A stretch of 64,000 bases of DNA from Acholeplasma granularum ATCC 19168 (GCF_000526235.1 NZ_JAFR01000012.1:35195-99194); one strand, 5' to 3'; positions 9,122-18,879 are shown, numbered from the stretch's first letter. Notes: generated from the letters alone by a model not told the origin. Program-made: numbers and translations.

Positions 9122-9847
9122 TTATTTAATCATACTTTTAATCTCATCAATAGCATGATTATAATATCTATTAGGTGTATATGATTTGTTTTCTATGTAG
9201 TAAACTTGTTTTTCTTTTTCAAAATAAGATAGATTTATTGATACTATATTTTCATTTCCTTTTCTTATCCAAAATACTTTTTCAGTTTGACTCATAGCTA
9301 TTTCATCTATTTGATTAAATGATTTAACATGGATAAAGACGCGTTGACGATATTTTTCTTTTTTCCTTAATTCGTCTTCTAAACTGTTAATTTGATTTAC
9401 AATTAAAGGACTATCATAATTAATTTTAGGGTCATGAATCAATATAAGAAGAGATAATGTTTTTCCACTTTTATTTTTACCAGATAATTTATTTATACGA
9501 TAGTAGTAAGATATATTTGTAAAATCTTTATAACGTTTAAACCCTTTTTGGGTGATATCGAAAATCCATTCTTTTGTAAGTAGTGGTTTCCCTATTGAAT
9601 ATGGCTCTATCTTGTTTTTTAATAACAAATAGTGCTGTTCCAAATATATTTCTTGACCCAGGCGATATTTAAAACTATTCATTAATAATAAACCAACAAT
9701 TAAAACTAAAAATATGTATAATATTTGGTAATCACCAAAATCATTAATAAGTACTAATATTAATCCAACAACTGATAATAAAGCACTTAATAAGGTTAAT
9801 ATAAAGAATAACAGTTTCTTTTTTGAGGGTATTTTCAACTTTTTCAC
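9122..9847 (-). CDS. Hypothetical protein with two membrane helices
   Basis: I do not recognise this 241-aa protein. It has two adjacent hydrophobic segments near the N-terminus (~10-34 and ~40-59) and then a soluble, probably cytoplasmic portion rich in Lys, Ile and aromatic residues, with no recognised catalytic motif. The start is GTG at 9847-9845, preceded by AAAGGA at short spacing; an ATG two bases further up would be followed immediately by TGA. It stands alone between convergent terminators and the divergent suf promoter. Confidence 0.65.
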   Translation of the reverse strand: MKKLKIPSKKKLLFFILTLLSALLSVVGLILVLINDFGDYQILYIFLVLIVGLLLMNSFKYRLGQEIYLEQHYLLLKNKIEPYSIGKPLLTKEWIFDITQKGFKRYKDFTNISYYYRINKLSGKNKSGKTLSLLILIHDPKINYDSPLIVNQINSLEDELRKKEKYRQRVFIHVKSFNQIDEIAMSQTEKVFWIRKGNENIVSINLSYFEKEKQVYYIENKSYTPNRYYNHAIDEIKSMIK

Positions 9848-9906
9848 ATCCTTTAATACATTATAACACTACAATATTAAGATAACTAGTCTATGTTGCA
9901 ATACGT

Positions 9907-9935
9907 TTAGAAATTAAAGTAAATTGTTGTATAAT
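9907..9935 (+). promoter_or_regulatory. suf operon promoter
   Basis: A perfect -10 TATAAT (9930-9935) lies 17 bases after a weak -35 (TTAGAA). The transcript would start near 9942, with AGGAGG at 9958-9963 ahead of sufC. Confidence 0.6.
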
Positions 9936-9973
9936 AAAAAGGATGTTAAGCATAATTAGGAGGCAAAAAAATC

Positions 9974-10747
9974 ATGTCAACATTATCAATTGTAGATCTT
10001 CATGTAGAAATTGAAGGTAAAGAAATCTTAAAAGGTGTGAACCTTGAAGTAAAAACAGGCGAAGTTCATGCGATCATGGGACCAAACGGTACAGGTAAAT
10101 CGACACTGGCTTCTGCTTTAATGGGTCACCCAAAATATGAAGTTACAAAGGGAAGTGCAAGTTTGGATGATGCAAACTTACTTGATCTTGAAGTAGATGA
10201 ACGTGCAAGAGAAGGCTTATTTTTAGCGATGCAATACCCACAAGAAGTAAGTGGTGTTACAAACTCTGATTTCATGCGTTCTGCACTTAAAGCAGTAACT
10301 GGTAAGGATGTACCTTTAATTAAGTTCATTATGGATTATGAACAAAATGCAACCGATTTAAAAATGAGAGAGGACTTACCACATAGATATTTAAACGAAG
10401 GTTTTTCAGGTGGAGAAAGAAAAAGAAATGAAATTCTTCAACTTAAAACATTAAAACCTAAAATAGCTATTTTAGATGAAATAGATTCAGGATTAGATAT
10501 TGATGCATTACGTATTGTTGGTGAAAACGTTAATAATATGATTTCAGATGATTTTGGATGTATATTAATTACACACTACCAAAGAATTTTAGATTATATT
10601 AAACCAACCCACGTTCATATTATGATTGATGGAAAAATTGTATTAACTGGTGGTAGCGATTTAATTGAAAAAATTGATCAATCAGGTTATGAATGGGTAA
10701 AAGAAGAATTAGGCATTGATTTTGAAGTTGGTAAAGAATCATTATGA
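9974..10747 (+). CDS. sufC: Fe-S cluster assembly ATPase SufC
   Basis: Cytoplasmic ATPase of the SufBCD scaffold complex. 257 aa, the usual length. Walker A GPNGTGKS at residues 36-43, signature FSGGERKR, and Walker B with the SufC-typical ILDEIDSGLD. AGGAGG lies 10 bases before the ATG. First gene of sufCDSUB, the Firmicute gene order; the stop overlaps the sufD start by ATGA. As the only Fe-S assembly system in the window it probably supplies general cluster assembly. Confidence 0.97.
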   Translation: MSTLSIVDLHVEIEGKEILKGVNLEVKTGEVHAIMGPNGTGKSTLASALMGHPKYEVTKGSASLDDANLLDLEVDERAREGLFLAMQYPQEVSGVTNSDFMRSALKAVTGKDVPLIKFIMDYEQNATDLKMREDLPHRYLNEGFSGGERKRNEILQLKTLKPKIAILDEIDSGLDIDALRIVGENVNNMISDDFGCILITHYQRILDYIKPTHVHIMIDGKIVLTGGSDLIEKIDQSGYEWVKEELGIDFEVGKESL

Positions 10748-11616
10748 GCATCATTAATTTAAATAATAATGAGCTACTATCACTACCAGCTGGTGTAACA
10801 TATAATGATGGTACACTCAAACTTTTAAAAAAACATTTATTTAATGATACATTAACAATACAATTAACAAATAGACAACTTACTAACCTAAAAGTAATTG
10901 TTGATCAAAGTGTCAATGCAAAAATTATTTTAGAACTAAAAGATGATAATTATGAAGATGTAATTTATGATATATTTTTAGAAACAAAAGAAAATAGTCA
11001 AGTTAAATTTTTATTATTAACAGAATTAAAATCAAAGCATGCAAAACTAAATTTTAAATCTTCTAGTTTAAATGATTCTAATATGGAATTTATTGCAGGA
11101 TTTATTAGTAATGTAATGGATGCAAAACTTTACTTAGATTTAAATGGTAAAGGTGCAAACCTAAAGGTACGTACTATTGCTGTATCTAGTAAAGACCATG
11201 TACAATCACTTGATGTACATATGACGCATTATGCACCGTATACATCTGCTGAAATGACAAACATTGGTATTGCAGGAGAAAATGGTGTTATTAAAATCAA
11301 TGGTGTTGGACAAATTGAACAAGGTATGAATGGTTCGGCAGCTTTCCAAACACTAAAAGGTATCATTACAAATGATAAAGCTCAAATCGATGTCAATCCA
11401 ATATTAATTATTGATGAACACGATGTGACAGCAGGTCATGCTGCAACCGTTGGTAAAATGGAAGAAGAAGTTTTATTTTATTTAAGAAGCCGTGGAATTT
11501 CTTTAATGGATGCTCAAAGACTTATTATTAATGGATTACTACAACCAGTCATCGATGAAATAGATGATGAACAAATAAAAGAAAACGTAATAAAGATAAT
11601 TAACGAAAGAATATAA
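10744..11616 (+). CDS. sufD: Fe-S cluster assembly protein SufD, short form
   Basis: Beta-helix scaffold partner of SufB and SufC. At 290 aa it is clearly shorter than the usual ~430, with the N-terminal helical region reduced. The C-terminal core keeps family motifs (HDVTAGHAATVGKMEEEVLFYLRSRG, split here as DEHDVTAGHA and FYLRSRGIS). The identity rests on this core and on its place between sufC and sufS. It overlaps sufC by 4 bases and ends 4 bases before sufS. Confidence 0.92.
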   Translation: MSIINLNNNELLSLPAGVTYNDGTLKLLKKHLFNDTLTIQLTNRQLTNLKVIVDQSVNAKIILELKDDNYEDVIYDIFLETKENSQVKFLLLTELKSKHAKLNFKSSSLNDSNMEFIAGFISNVMDAKLYLDLNGKGANLKVRTIAVSSKDHVQSLDVHMTHYAPYTSAEMTNIGIAGENGVIKINGVGQIEQGMNGSAAFQTLKGIITNDKAQIDVNPILIIDEHDVTAGHAATVGKMEEEVLFYLRSRGISLMDAQRLIINGLLQPVIDEIDDEQIKENVIKIINERI

Positions 11617-11620
11617 GTAT

Positions 11621-12823
11621 ATGATTGATGTAAAAAGAATTAGAGAACAATTTCCGATATATAAAAAATATCCTAATCTTAGGTTTTTTGATTCTGGAGC
11701 ATCCGCACTGGTTCATGAAAATGTAATCAAAAAAATGTCTGATTATATGTCATATAATGGAACCAACGTTCACCGTGGTGTTTATAGTCTTGCTTATGAA
11801 GCAACAAATTTATATGAAAATGCTAGAGGCGTTATTGCTAAATTTATAAATGCTAAAGAAAATCAAATTATATTCACAAAATCTACAACACATAGTTTAA
11901 ATATGCTAGCAACAAGTTTTAAATCTATATTAGAACCTGGAGATGAAATCATCATCTCTGAATTAGAACATCATTCAAATTTATTACCATGGTTAAATAT
12001 AGCAGATGAACTTAAATTAGTTGTTAGATTTATACCACTTGAGAACGGACTAATTACAATACCCAATTTTAAAAGTGTGTTAACTACAAAAACAAAATTA
12101 GTCGTTACACATCATATGTCAAATGTTATAGGTTATGTTACCCCTATTAAAGAAATGGTTAAATTAGCTAAATTATATGGAGCATACGTTATTTTAGATG
12201 CTGCTCAATCTATACTCCATATAAAAACAGATATTCAAGACTTAAATATTGATGCACTAGCATTTAGTGGCCATAAGTTATATGGACCAAATGGTGTTGG
12301 CATACTTTATTTAAATGATCATCTATCAGAGATTTTACCTCCTGCTGAATTTGGTGGTGAAATGGTTGATACTGTTAATTTAGATGGTTCTACTTGGAAA
12401 ACTGTACCTTATAAATTTGAATCAGGTACACCCCCAATTGCTGAAGCCATTGGACTTGCAGAAGCTATTAATTTTATAAATGACGTGGGTATAGATAATA
12501 TTCATGAACATGAACTAAATTTAAGAAATTATTGCATAAAAGCATTAGAAAATGAAAAGGGTATTACGATATTTAACAAAGCACATGATTCAACAATCAT
12601 CTCATTTAATATTGATGGTATACACCCACATGACACAGCAAGTTTTTTAGATCAACAAGGCGTATGTGTGAGAGCAGGACATCATTGTAACCAATTAACA
12701 ATGAGATATTTAAAACAAGATGCAACAGTTCGTGCATCAATTGCAATTTATAATTCAATAGAAGATTGTGATATATTAATTAACGCAATTAAAGAAACAA
12801 GAGACTTCTTTACAAGTCTTTAA
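11621..12823 (+). CDS. sufS: Cysteine desulfurase SufS
   Basis: PLP enzyme that takes sulfur from L-cysteine as a persulfide and hands it to SufU. 400 aa. The PLP lysine is K219 in SGHKLYGP, the catalytic cysteine is C356 in RAGHHCNQL, and TTHSLN (90-95) is the cofactor-stacking His region. This is group II (SufS) cysteine desulfurase architecture. It sits 4 bases after sufD and 13 before sufU in the operon. The sulfur may also serve ThiI, encoded at 23627 in this window, since no separate IscS is visible; that link is inference. Confidence 0.96.
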   Translation: MIDVKRIREQFPIYKKYPNLRFFDSGASALVHENVIKKMSDYMSYNGTNVHRGVYSLAYEATNLYENARGVIAKFINAKENQIIFTKSTTHSLNMLATSFKSILEPGDEIIISELEHHSNLLPWLNIADELKLVVRFIPLENGLITIPNFKSVLTTKTKLVVTHHMSNVIGYVTPIKEMVKLAKLYGAYVILDAAQSILHIKTDIQDLNIDALAFSGHKLYGPNGVGILYLNDHLSEILPPAEFGGEMVDTVNLDGSTWKTVPYKFESGTPPIAEAIGLAEAINFINDVGIDNIHEHELNLRNYCIKALENEKGITIFNKAHDSTIISFNIDGIHPHDTASFLDQQGVCVRAGHHCNQLTMRYLKQDATVRASIAIYNSIEDCDILINAIKETRDFFTSL

Positions 12824-12836
12824 GAAAGGAATTTAC

Positions 12837-13274
12837 ATGGACTTAAAAACTTTATACCGATCAGTTATTATGGATCATTATAAAAATCCTAAAAATAAAG
12901 GTTTAATCAATGATGAAAACTATCTGACCGTCCATTTAAATAATCCAACATGTGGAGATGACATAATTGTCCAACTACTTGTAAAAGATGAAAAGATTAT
13001 AGATTTAAGACATCAGGGTAAAGGTTGCAGCATCTGTTGTGCAGCAGCATCTGTTGCCTCTGAATTATTAAAAAACAAAAGTATTGAAGAAGCCCTAAAT
13101 CTAACTCAAAACTACTATGATCTATTAATGGGAAAAGAGTTATTAAATAAAAATATATTAGAAGATGCTTTAGCATTTGAAGGCGTTGGACAATTTCCAG
13201 CTAGAATTAAATGTGCAACACTTGCATTTAAAGCATATGAAAAAGGTTTAGATCCTTTGAAAGGAGATAATTAA
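12837..13274 (+). CDS. sufU: SufU zinc-dependent sulfurtransferase
   Basis: Accepts persulfide sulfur from SufS. 145 aa with the zinc-ligand set C39-G-D41, C64 ([10 protein letters not shown]) and C126 (RIKCATLAF), matching the Cys-Asp-Cys-Cys pattern of Bacillus SufU. Two extra cysteines follow C64 (C67, C68), which is unusual. AAAGGA precedes the ATG. Between sufS and sufB as in most Firmicutes; no sufE is present. Confidence 0.95.
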   Translation: MDLKTLYRSVIMDHYKNPKNKGLINDENYLTVHLNNPTCGDDIIVQLLVKDEKIIDLRHQGKGCSICCAAASVASELLKNKSIEEALNLTQNYYDLLMGKELLNKNILEDALAFEGVGQFPARIKCATLAFKAYEKGLDPLKGDN

Positions 13275-13275
13275 A

Positions 13276-14685
13276 ATGGATGATACAAAAAGTAAAATAG
13301 ATAATATCGTAGGTGAGTATCAGTACGGCTTTAGAACAGATGCAACACCAATCATGGATACTGGAAAAGGTATTAATGAAGCGATTGTTAGACAAATATC
13401 AAAAATAAAAAATGAACCAGAATGGATGACGAATTATCGTTTAGAAAGTTATAAAAACTTCGTTGAGATTCCAAATCCAAATTGGGGACCAGATTTAAGT
13501 TTTATTGATTTCCAAGAGTTTACATACTTTATTAAATCGACTGATAAAGCCATGAATTCTTGGGATGACGTACCTGAAAAAATTAAAGAAACATTTGAAC
13601 GTTTAGGTATTCCACAAGCAGAAAGAAACTACCTGGCAGGTGTTTCTACTCAGTTTGAATCAGAGGTTGTGTATCACAGTTCAAAAGAAGAGTTAGAAAA
13701 ATTAGGTGTAATTTATGTGGATACTGATACCGCAGTTAAAAAATACCCTGAACTTGTTAAAGAATATTTTGGTACAGTTGTAAGTAATAAAGATAATAAA
13801 TATGCTGCATTAAATGCTGCAGTATGGTCAGGTGGCTCATTTATTTATGTACCAAAAGGTGTAAGAGTTGAAAAACCTCTACAATCATACTTTAGAATTA
13901 ACTCAGATCAAATGGGACAATTTGAACGTACTTTAATTATTGTAGATGAAGGTGCATATGTTAACTATGTTGAAGGATGTACCGCACCAATTTATCAAAA
14001 AGATTCACTTCATGTTGCAACTGTTGAAGTTATTGTAAAAAAAGATGCAACCTGCCGTTATACTACAATCCAAAACTGGTCGACAAATGTCATAAACTTA
14101 GTAACTAAACGTGCACATGTTTATGAAAATGGTCATATGGAATGGATTGATGGAAACATTGGCTCAAATGTTAATATGAAATACCCATCTTGTATATTAT
14201 TAGGTGAACATGCAAAAGGTACAACAATTTCAATTGCGTTTGCAGGTAAAAACCAGTGGCAAGATGCAGGTGCACGTATGATACATGTGGCTCCAAATAC
14301 AACATCTAATATTATTTCTAAATCAATTTCACGTGGTGGCGGAAAGGTTAACTACCGTGGGAAAGTATCCTTTGGTAAAAACGCTAAAGGTTCAAAATCA
14401 AATATTGAATGTGATACCATCATTTTAGATGGCCTATCTACATCAGATACTATCCCTATTAATGTGATTAAAAACTCAGATGTGTTTTTACAACATGAAG
14501 CAACCGTATCTAAAATATCTGAAGAACAATTATTTTATTTAATGAGTCGTGGTCTTTCTGAAGAGGAAGCTACAGAAATGATTGTTATGGGATTTATTGA
14601 ACCATTTTCAAAAGAACTACCAATGGAATATGCAGTTGAATTAAATCAACTCATTAAACTTGAAATGGAAGGCTCAATCGGTTAA
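13276..14685 (+). CDS. sufB: Fe-S cluster assembly scaffold SufB
   Basis: Core scaffold on which clusters are built, in complex with SufC and SufD. 469 aa, the normal length. Family hallmarks are FEGCTAP-like [20 protein letters not shown] and the C-terminal [16 protein letters not shown]. It starts 1 base after the sufU stop, with AAAGGAGAT overlapping the sufU end. Last gene of the operon, followed by a strong hairpin terminator. Confidence 0.97.
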   Translation: MDDTKSKIDNIVGEYQYGFRTDATPIMDTGKGINEAIVRQISKIKNEPEWMTNYRLESYKNFVEIPNPNWGPDLSFIDFQEFTYFIKSTDKAMNSWDDVPEKIKETFERLGIPQAERNYLAGVSTQFESEVVYHSSKEELEKLGVIYVDTDTAVKKYPELVKEYFGTVVSNKDNKYAALNAAVWSGGSFIYVPKGVRVEKPLQSYFRINSDQMGQFERTLIIVDEGAYVNYVEGCTAPIYQKDSLHVATVEVIVKKDATCRYTTIQNWSTNVINLVTKRAHVYENGHMEWIDGNIGSNVNMKYPSCILLGEHAKGTTISIAFAGKNQWQDAGARMIHVAPNTTSNIISKSISRGGGKVNYRGKVSFGKNAKGSKSNIECDTIILDGLSTSDTIPINVIKNSDVFLQHEATVSKISEEQLFYLMSRGLSEEEATEMIVMGFIEPFSKELPMEYAVELNQLIKLEMEGSIG

Positions 14686-14715
14686 TTTTAAACATATTAA
14701 TCAAATATGAAATAT

Positions 14716-14766
14716 AAAAAAAGACGAATATTCAACCTATAAGTGTTAAAAATGTTCGTCTTTTTT
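14716..14766. terminator. Bidirectional terminator between sufB and the minus-strand gene
   Basis: An A-run plus GACGAA (to 14728) pairs with TTCGTC plus a T-run (14755-14766), 12 bp. The T-runs on either strand suit both convergent genes. Confidence 0.8.
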
Positions 14767-14778
14767 ATAATAAAAATT

Positions 14779-15483
14779 TTAGTTACTAAGTGAAATTAAG
14801 AAATTTCTTCTTTCGTTTAAACGACTAATGATGTCGTTTATATATAATTTGATTAACTCTATTTCATGAGGTAAAAAAGTAATTATTAGTGGTTTAATAA
14901 GGTTAATTTCTGTTCTAACTTTAAAATGAATATACTCCCATAAACCAATATATTTATCATTTTTTAAAAATGACTTATTTAAAGAAATCTCCACATTAAA
15001 ATCAAATAATAACTGCTCTGGATAATTTATTTTAGATTGACTATTTAGTTTTTCGTCATTTAATAATATATCACTTAAAATATCAATAATTCCTAAACTG
15101 CTAATAATATTTAGATGATTTTTAGCTAATTTGTCAGTAATTAAAAATAGAAAAGAAAACTTGGATTGAAGTTTGGCATAGGTTATAAGATTGTCATAAC
15201 TTTTTAAACTAAATTGATCAAAATAATTAATTTTATAATCTAAAAAAACACCTAACCAAGAAATATTAATCTCTTTAAATAAAAGATGATATTTTTGAAG
15301 TTTTTTAAATAACTTTTGATCAGAAGTATATCCATTATGATATGCTAGTAAATATTTTTTGTAGGTATGTAGTGCCTCGATATTTGGAGCATCATCAATA
15401 TATTTTAAATGTTGATATACAATTTGATATAAGTTTTTTAAATTTTTATCCTTAATTATATTAAATTCTTCTATTTGATGCAT
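14779..15483 (-). CDS. Degenerate squalene/phytoene-synthase-like protein
   Basis: 234 aa, shorter than phytoene synthases (~280-300). The order of segments follows that family: YIDDAPN where DDIVD is expected, a Trp/Lys helical middle, YDNLITYAKLQSKFSF where the Y-x-YxVA segment lies, then SLGIIDILSDILLND ... INYPEQLLFDFNV where the second Asp motif and the IYLP segment lie. The second position of the first Asp motif is lost and the second motif is imperfect (D-I-L-L-N-D), so classical prenyl-diphosphate condensation is doubtful. GAGG lies 10 bases before the ATG. Fold assignment by eye; alternative: an unrelated all-helical protein. Confidence 0.45.
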   Translation of the reverse strand: MHQIEEFNIIKDKNLKNLYQIVYQHLKYIDDAPNIEALHTYKKYLLAYHNGYTSDQKLFKKLQKYHLLFKEINISWLGVFLDYKINYFDQFSLKSYDNLITYAKLQSKFSFLFLITDKLAKNHLNIISSLGIIDILSDILLNDEKLNSQSKINYPEQLLFDFNVEISLNKSFLKNDKYIGLWEYIHFKVRTEINLIKPLIITFLPHEIELIKLYINDIISRLNERRNFLISLSN

Positions 15484-15556
15484 AATTGGAAAACCTCATA
15501 TTTTTACTTTCAACATTCATTATAACATCATATAATGATTGAAAGGAGTGAGTGGT

Positions 15557-15958
15557 TTGATTTATTATATTAAAAATGAACAGGATGGCGCATATGTTTA
15601 TCCAAATAGAAGAATATCAGGTTATAGTGCTCTAACAGTCATAAAAAAGTTATGTTTAAAACATCTAACAACCTTAGAAGGATATATAAAATCAGTTAAA
15701 CCAATTATTGATGATAAATATAAAATACCTGTCGTGTTAAGTCATAAATATGCATTTTTTTCAACAAAATCAATGAGAGATTATGACTCGATTTGGATCA
15801 ACTATATGGCGATAAAAGAAATCGTTTATTTAGATAAAAACATCCTATTTATATTTGATGAAAAATATCAACTAAGTATTAAATTATCCACAAAAAGTTA
15901 TCAAAAGTTAGTAAGAATAATAATCATTATATTAAAATATAAGAAAAGTTTAGAATGA
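15557..15958 (+). CDS. comK: ComK-like competence transcription factor
   Basis: A ComK-like DNA-binding regulator that in Bacillus switches on DNA-uptake genes. The 133 residues follow the ComK layout: IKKLCLKHLTTLEGYIKSV (family: C-x-x-x-G-x-S-Y-EGR), YKIPVVLS (family K-x-PI-x-I), the Phe-Phe-Ser segment, then DSIWINYMAI (family DCIWL-x-Y-x-H-I). The start is TTG at 15557, 8 bases after AAAGGAG (15542-15548); an in-frame TTG at 15539 lies upstream of that site and is unlikely. TATAAT at 15531-15536 is too near to give a long leader. No com operon is visible in the window, so the target genes are unknown. Confidence 0.65.
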   Translation: MIYYIKNEQDGAYVYPNRRISGYSALTVIKKLCLKHLTTLEGYIKSVKPIIDDKYKIPVVLSHKYAFFSTKSMRDYDSIWINYMAIKEIVYLDKNILFIFDEKYQLSIKLSTKSYQKLVRIIIIILKYKKSLE

Positions 15959-15980
15959 ATACACTTTCACATGAAAACAA

Positions 15981-16009
15981 TGGAAACACTATTTAGTTCA
16001 TGGTATAAT
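15981..16009 (+). promoter_or_regulatory. pgk cluster promoter
   Basis: TGGAAA (15981-15986), 17-base spacer, extended -10 TGGTATAAT (16001-16009). Confidence 0.75.
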
Positions 16010-16047
16010 ATGAAATGGTTAAACGATAATAAATAAGGAGACACAAA

Positions 16048-17247
16048 ATGGCTAAAAAAACGATAAAAGATGTAAATTTACAAAATAAAAAAACACTTAT
16101 AAGAGTTGACTTCAATGTGCCTTTGAACAAAGATGGTTCAATTTCTGATGATACAAGAATTACTGCTGCATTACCTACAATAGAATATGCAATCAGTAAT
16201 GGTGCAAAATTAATTTTATTCTCCCACTTAGGACGTATTAAGACTGAGGCTGATAAAGCAACAAACTCACTAAGACCAGTTGCACAAAGATTATCAGAAT
16301 TAATTAATAAACCAGTAACATTTATTCCTGAAACTAGAGGACAAGCTCTAGAAGATGCTGTAAACAAATTAAATGCTGGTGATGTATTAATGTTTGAAAA
16401 CACTAGATTTGAAGACCTAGATGGTAATAAAGAATCTAAAAACAATCCAGAATTAGGTAAATACTGGGCTTCTTTAGGAGAAGTATTTGTTAATGATGCA
16501 TTTGGTACTGCACATAGAGCACATGCATCAAATGTAGGTATTTCAAATAATATGGATGTTTCTGTTGCAGGTTTATTACTTGAAAAAGAAATTAACTTTA
16601 TTGGTGGCGCACTAGAAAATCCTAAACGCCCATTTGTTGCAATCTTAGGTGGTGCTAAAGTATCTGATAAAATTGAAGTGATTAAAAACTTACTAAAAGT
16701 TGCTGATAAAGTATTAATAGGTGGCGGTATGGCATTTACTTTCTTAAAAGCTCAAGGCTTTGAAGTTGGTAAATCATTAGTTGAGTTAGATAAGGTTGAT
16801 TTAGCTAAGGAATTATTAGAATTAGCAAATGGTAAAATTGAATTAGGATCTGATGTTGTTACAGGTAAAGCATTTGATGCAAATACTGAGACAAATGTTA
16901 GAACATTTGATGCAATTCCAGAAGATGAAATGGGACTTGATATTGGACCTAAAACAGTTGAAAGATTTAAAGAAATTATCGAATCAGCTAAAACAGTTGT
17001 ATGGAATGGACCTCAAGGTGTATTTGAAATGGAAGCATTCGCAAACGGTACATTAGAGATTACAAAAGCATTAGCAAACCTAAACGGTAAAGCAATTACT
17101 ATTGTTGGTGGTGGAGATTCTGCAGCTGCAGTAGCGAAATTTGGTCTTGAAGATAAATTCAGTCATATTTCTACAGGTGGCGGTGCATCACTAGAATACT
17201 TAGAAGGTAAAGTATTACCTGGAGTAGAATTGGTAGACGAAAAATAA
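16048..17247 (+). CDS. pgk: Phosphoglycerate kinase
   Basis: Glycolytic enzyme making ATP from 1,3-bisphosphoglycerate. 399 aa, normal length. N-terminal RVDFNVPL substrate segment, FSHLGR, the second-domain nucleotide region [10 protein letters not shown] and the C-terminal GGGDSAAAV are all present. AAGGAG lies 8 bases before ATG. Its stop overlaps the start of the XRE-cupin gene by one base, so the cluster pgk, regulator, HPr, tpiA is probably one transcript. gapA is encoded apart, at 38284. Confidence 0.97.
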   Translation: MAKKTIKDVNLQNKKTLIRVDFNVPLNKDGSISDDTRITAALPTIEYAISNGAKLILFSHLGRIKTEADKATNSLRPVAQRLSELINKPVTFIPETRGQALEDAVNKLNAGDVLMFENTRFEDLDGNKESKNNPELGKYWASLGEVFVNDAFGTAHRAHASNVGISNNMDVSVAGLLLEKEINFIGGALENPKRPFVAILGGAKVSDKIEVIKNLLKVADKVLIGGGMAFTFLKAQGFEVGKSLVELDKVDLAKELLELANGKIELGSDVVTGKAFDANTETNVRTFDAIPEDEMGLDIGPKTVERFKEIIESAKTVVWNGPQGVFEMEAFANGTLEITKALANLNGKAITIVGGGDSAAAVAKFGLEDKFSHISTGGGASLEYLEGKVLPGVELVDEK

Positions 17248-17795
17248 TGATTGACATCGGCAAGAAAATCAGAGCACTCAGACTTGGTAACAACCTGACT
17301 CAAGAAGAACTTGCTAATCGTTTAGAACTCACAAAGGGATATATTTCACAATTAGAAAACAACCTCACTTCTCCATCTATTCAGACACTCTTTGCATTAC
17401 TTGAAGTATTAGGGGTTGAGACACACGAGTTTTTCTCTAAACCTGAAGGCGAAGATGCTAAAATTGTATTTACCAAAGAAGACTTTTATGAAAAAGAAAA
17501 TCCGGATTTAGGTTCAACTATTTCTTGGATTGTTCCAAATGCATTAAAATATGAAATGGAACCAATTATTATAGAGATTATGCCGGGTGGCCAATCAACA
17601 ATTGATGATTCACATCCAGGCGAAGAATTTGGTTATGTACTTGAGGGACAAGTTACCCTTGTATTAAATAAAACTAGACACATCGTAAAAAAAGGTGAAA
17701 CCTTTTATTACATGGCTAATAAAGAACATTACTTACAAAACTTAGGAAATAGTGTTGCAAGGATACTTTGGATATCCACACCACCAATGTTTTAA
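17247..17795 (+). CDS. XRE-family regulator with C-terminal cupin domain
   Basis: 182 aa: an HTH_3 helix-turn-helix at residues ~5-60 (LTQEELANRLELTKGYISQLE) and a cupin_2 beta-barrel at ~108-178 (HPGEEFGYVLEG ... GETFYYMA). This architecture (PuuR/SutR-like) is a DNA-binding repressor or activator with a small-molecule sensor. The ligand is unknown; location between pgk and the HPr-like gene suggests a metabolic signal, which is inference. The start ATG overlaps the pgk stop (TAATG). Confidence 0.88.
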   Translation: MIDIGKKIRALRLGNNLTQEELANRLELTKGYISQLENNLTSPSIQTLFALLEVLGVETHEFFSKPEGEDAKIVFTKEDFYEKENPDLGSTISWIVPNALKYEMEPIIIEIMPGGQSTIDDSHPGEEFGYVLEGQVTLVLNKTRHIVKKGETFYYMANKEHYLQNLGNSVARILWISTPPMF

Positions 17796-17813
17796 ATAAA
17801 GGAGAAGATAGAT

Positions 17814-18059
17814 ATGGAAAAAGAAATTATCATAGGTTCAACCGCTGGTTTACATGCAACCTTAGCGGCAAAAGTAGTTCAAACAGCATCTAAATATGCT
17901 GTAGATATTAAATTATATTACAAAGACAAGACTGTTGACTTAAAATCTATATTAGGATTAATGAGTTTAGCAGTACCTAAAGGAGAAAACGTTAAGATTG
18001 TAGCATCAGGACCTCATGCCGAAGAAGCAATCAAAGACATTTCTTCAATCTTAGGATAA
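17814..18059 (+). CDS. ptsH: HPr-like phosphocarrier lacking the Arg-Pro of the active site
   Basis: 81 aa HPr fold. The phosphorylatable histidine is kept (H14, in AGLHATLAA) and so is the regulatory serine (S45 in DLKSILGLMSL). The usual Arg-Pro two and three residues after the His (HARP) is Thr-Leu here (HATL). The Arg is important for phosphotransfer from Enzyme I, so this could be a regulatory, Crh-like HPr acting with CcpA through phospho-Ser. GGAGAAGA precedes the ATG. Encoded between the XRE-cupin gene and tpiA; no Enzyme I or HPr kinase gene is in the window. Confidence 0.85.
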   Translation: MEKEIIIGSTAGLHATLAAKVVQTASKYAVDIKLYYKDKTVDLKSILGLMSLAVPKGENVKIVASGPHAEEAIKDISSILG

Positions 18060-18064
18060 TATAA

Positions 18065-18829
18065 ATGCATAAAAGAGTACCTGTAATTGCTGCAAACTGG
18101 AAAATGTTTAAAACTAAAGATGAGGCTTTAGAATTTATCTTTGCAGTCAATGGTCATATGCCATCAACAGATCAAGTTGAATCAATTATTTGTGCACCAG
18201 CAATTTTATTAAATCTATTAGTAAAACGTGAAGGAGAAAATTTACGTATTGCTGCACAAAATATGCACTATAAAGATGAAGGTGCCTTCACAGGTGAAAA
18301 CTCACCTGCTCAAGTAAAAACTGCTGGCGCTGAATATATTTTAATTGGACACTCAGAACGTCGTAATATATTTAACGAAACTGATGAAGAAGTTAATTTA
18401 AAAATGCATGCTGCATTTAAATATGATTTAGCACCAATTTTATGTATTGGTGAAGAATTAGATGTTAGAGAATCTAATCAAACTAAACAAGTATTAGATA
18501 ATCAACTTGAAATCGCATTTAAAAATGTGACTAAAGAACAAGCACTTAAAACAATTGTTGCTTATGAACCGGTTTGGGCAATTGGTACAGGTAAAACTGC
18601 AACCCCTCAAATGGCAAATGAAACAATTAAAGATGTTAGAAGTAAATTGGCTCATTTATATGGTAATGAAGTTGCAATGCAAATTCGTATACTTTATGGT
18701 GGTTCTGTTAAAACTGATAACATAGAAGCATTATTAGAAGAATCAGACATTGATGGTGCATTAATCGGTGGTGCTGCACTTGATCATAATAACTTCTTAA
18801 AATTTGTTGAAGCAGCTAAAAATAAATAA
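18065..18829 (+). CDS. tpiA: Triosephosphate isomerase
   Basis: Interconverts dihydroxyacetone phosphate and glyceraldehyde 3-phosphate. 254 aa. The catalytic lysine is in AANWKM near the N-terminus, the catalytic histidine in IGHSERR, and the catalytic glutamate in AYEPVWAIGTG. The phosphate-binding end GALIGGAAL is also present. It starts 5 bases after the HPr-like gene and is the last gene of the pgk cluster. Confidence 0.97.
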   Translation: MHKRVPVIAANWKMFKTKDEALEFIFAVNGHMPSTDQVESIICAPAILLNLLVKREGENLRIAAQNMHYKDEGAFTGENSPAQVKTAGAEYILIGHSERRNIFNETDEEVNLKMHAAFKYDLAPILCIGEELDVRESNQTKQVLDNQLEIAFKNVTKEQALKTIVAYEPVWAIGTGKTATPQMANETIKDVRSKLAHLYGNEVAMQIRILYGGSVKTDNIEALLEESDIDGALIGGAALDHNNFLKFVEAAKNK

Positions 18830-18849
18830 AATATATAAGTTTTTAATAT

Positions 18850-18879
18850 AGAAGTCTAGACCATTAGGCTTCTTTTTTA
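18850..18879 (+). terminator. pgk-tpiA cluster terminator
   Basis: AGAAGTCTA (18850-18858) pairs with TAGGCTTCT (18865-18873) with one G-T pair, followed by a T-run. Confidence 0.8.

Noticed and set aside
15993..16445. Open frame on the minus strand opposite pgk
   Set aside because: No ribosome site or known domain; it mirrors the pgk coding strand.
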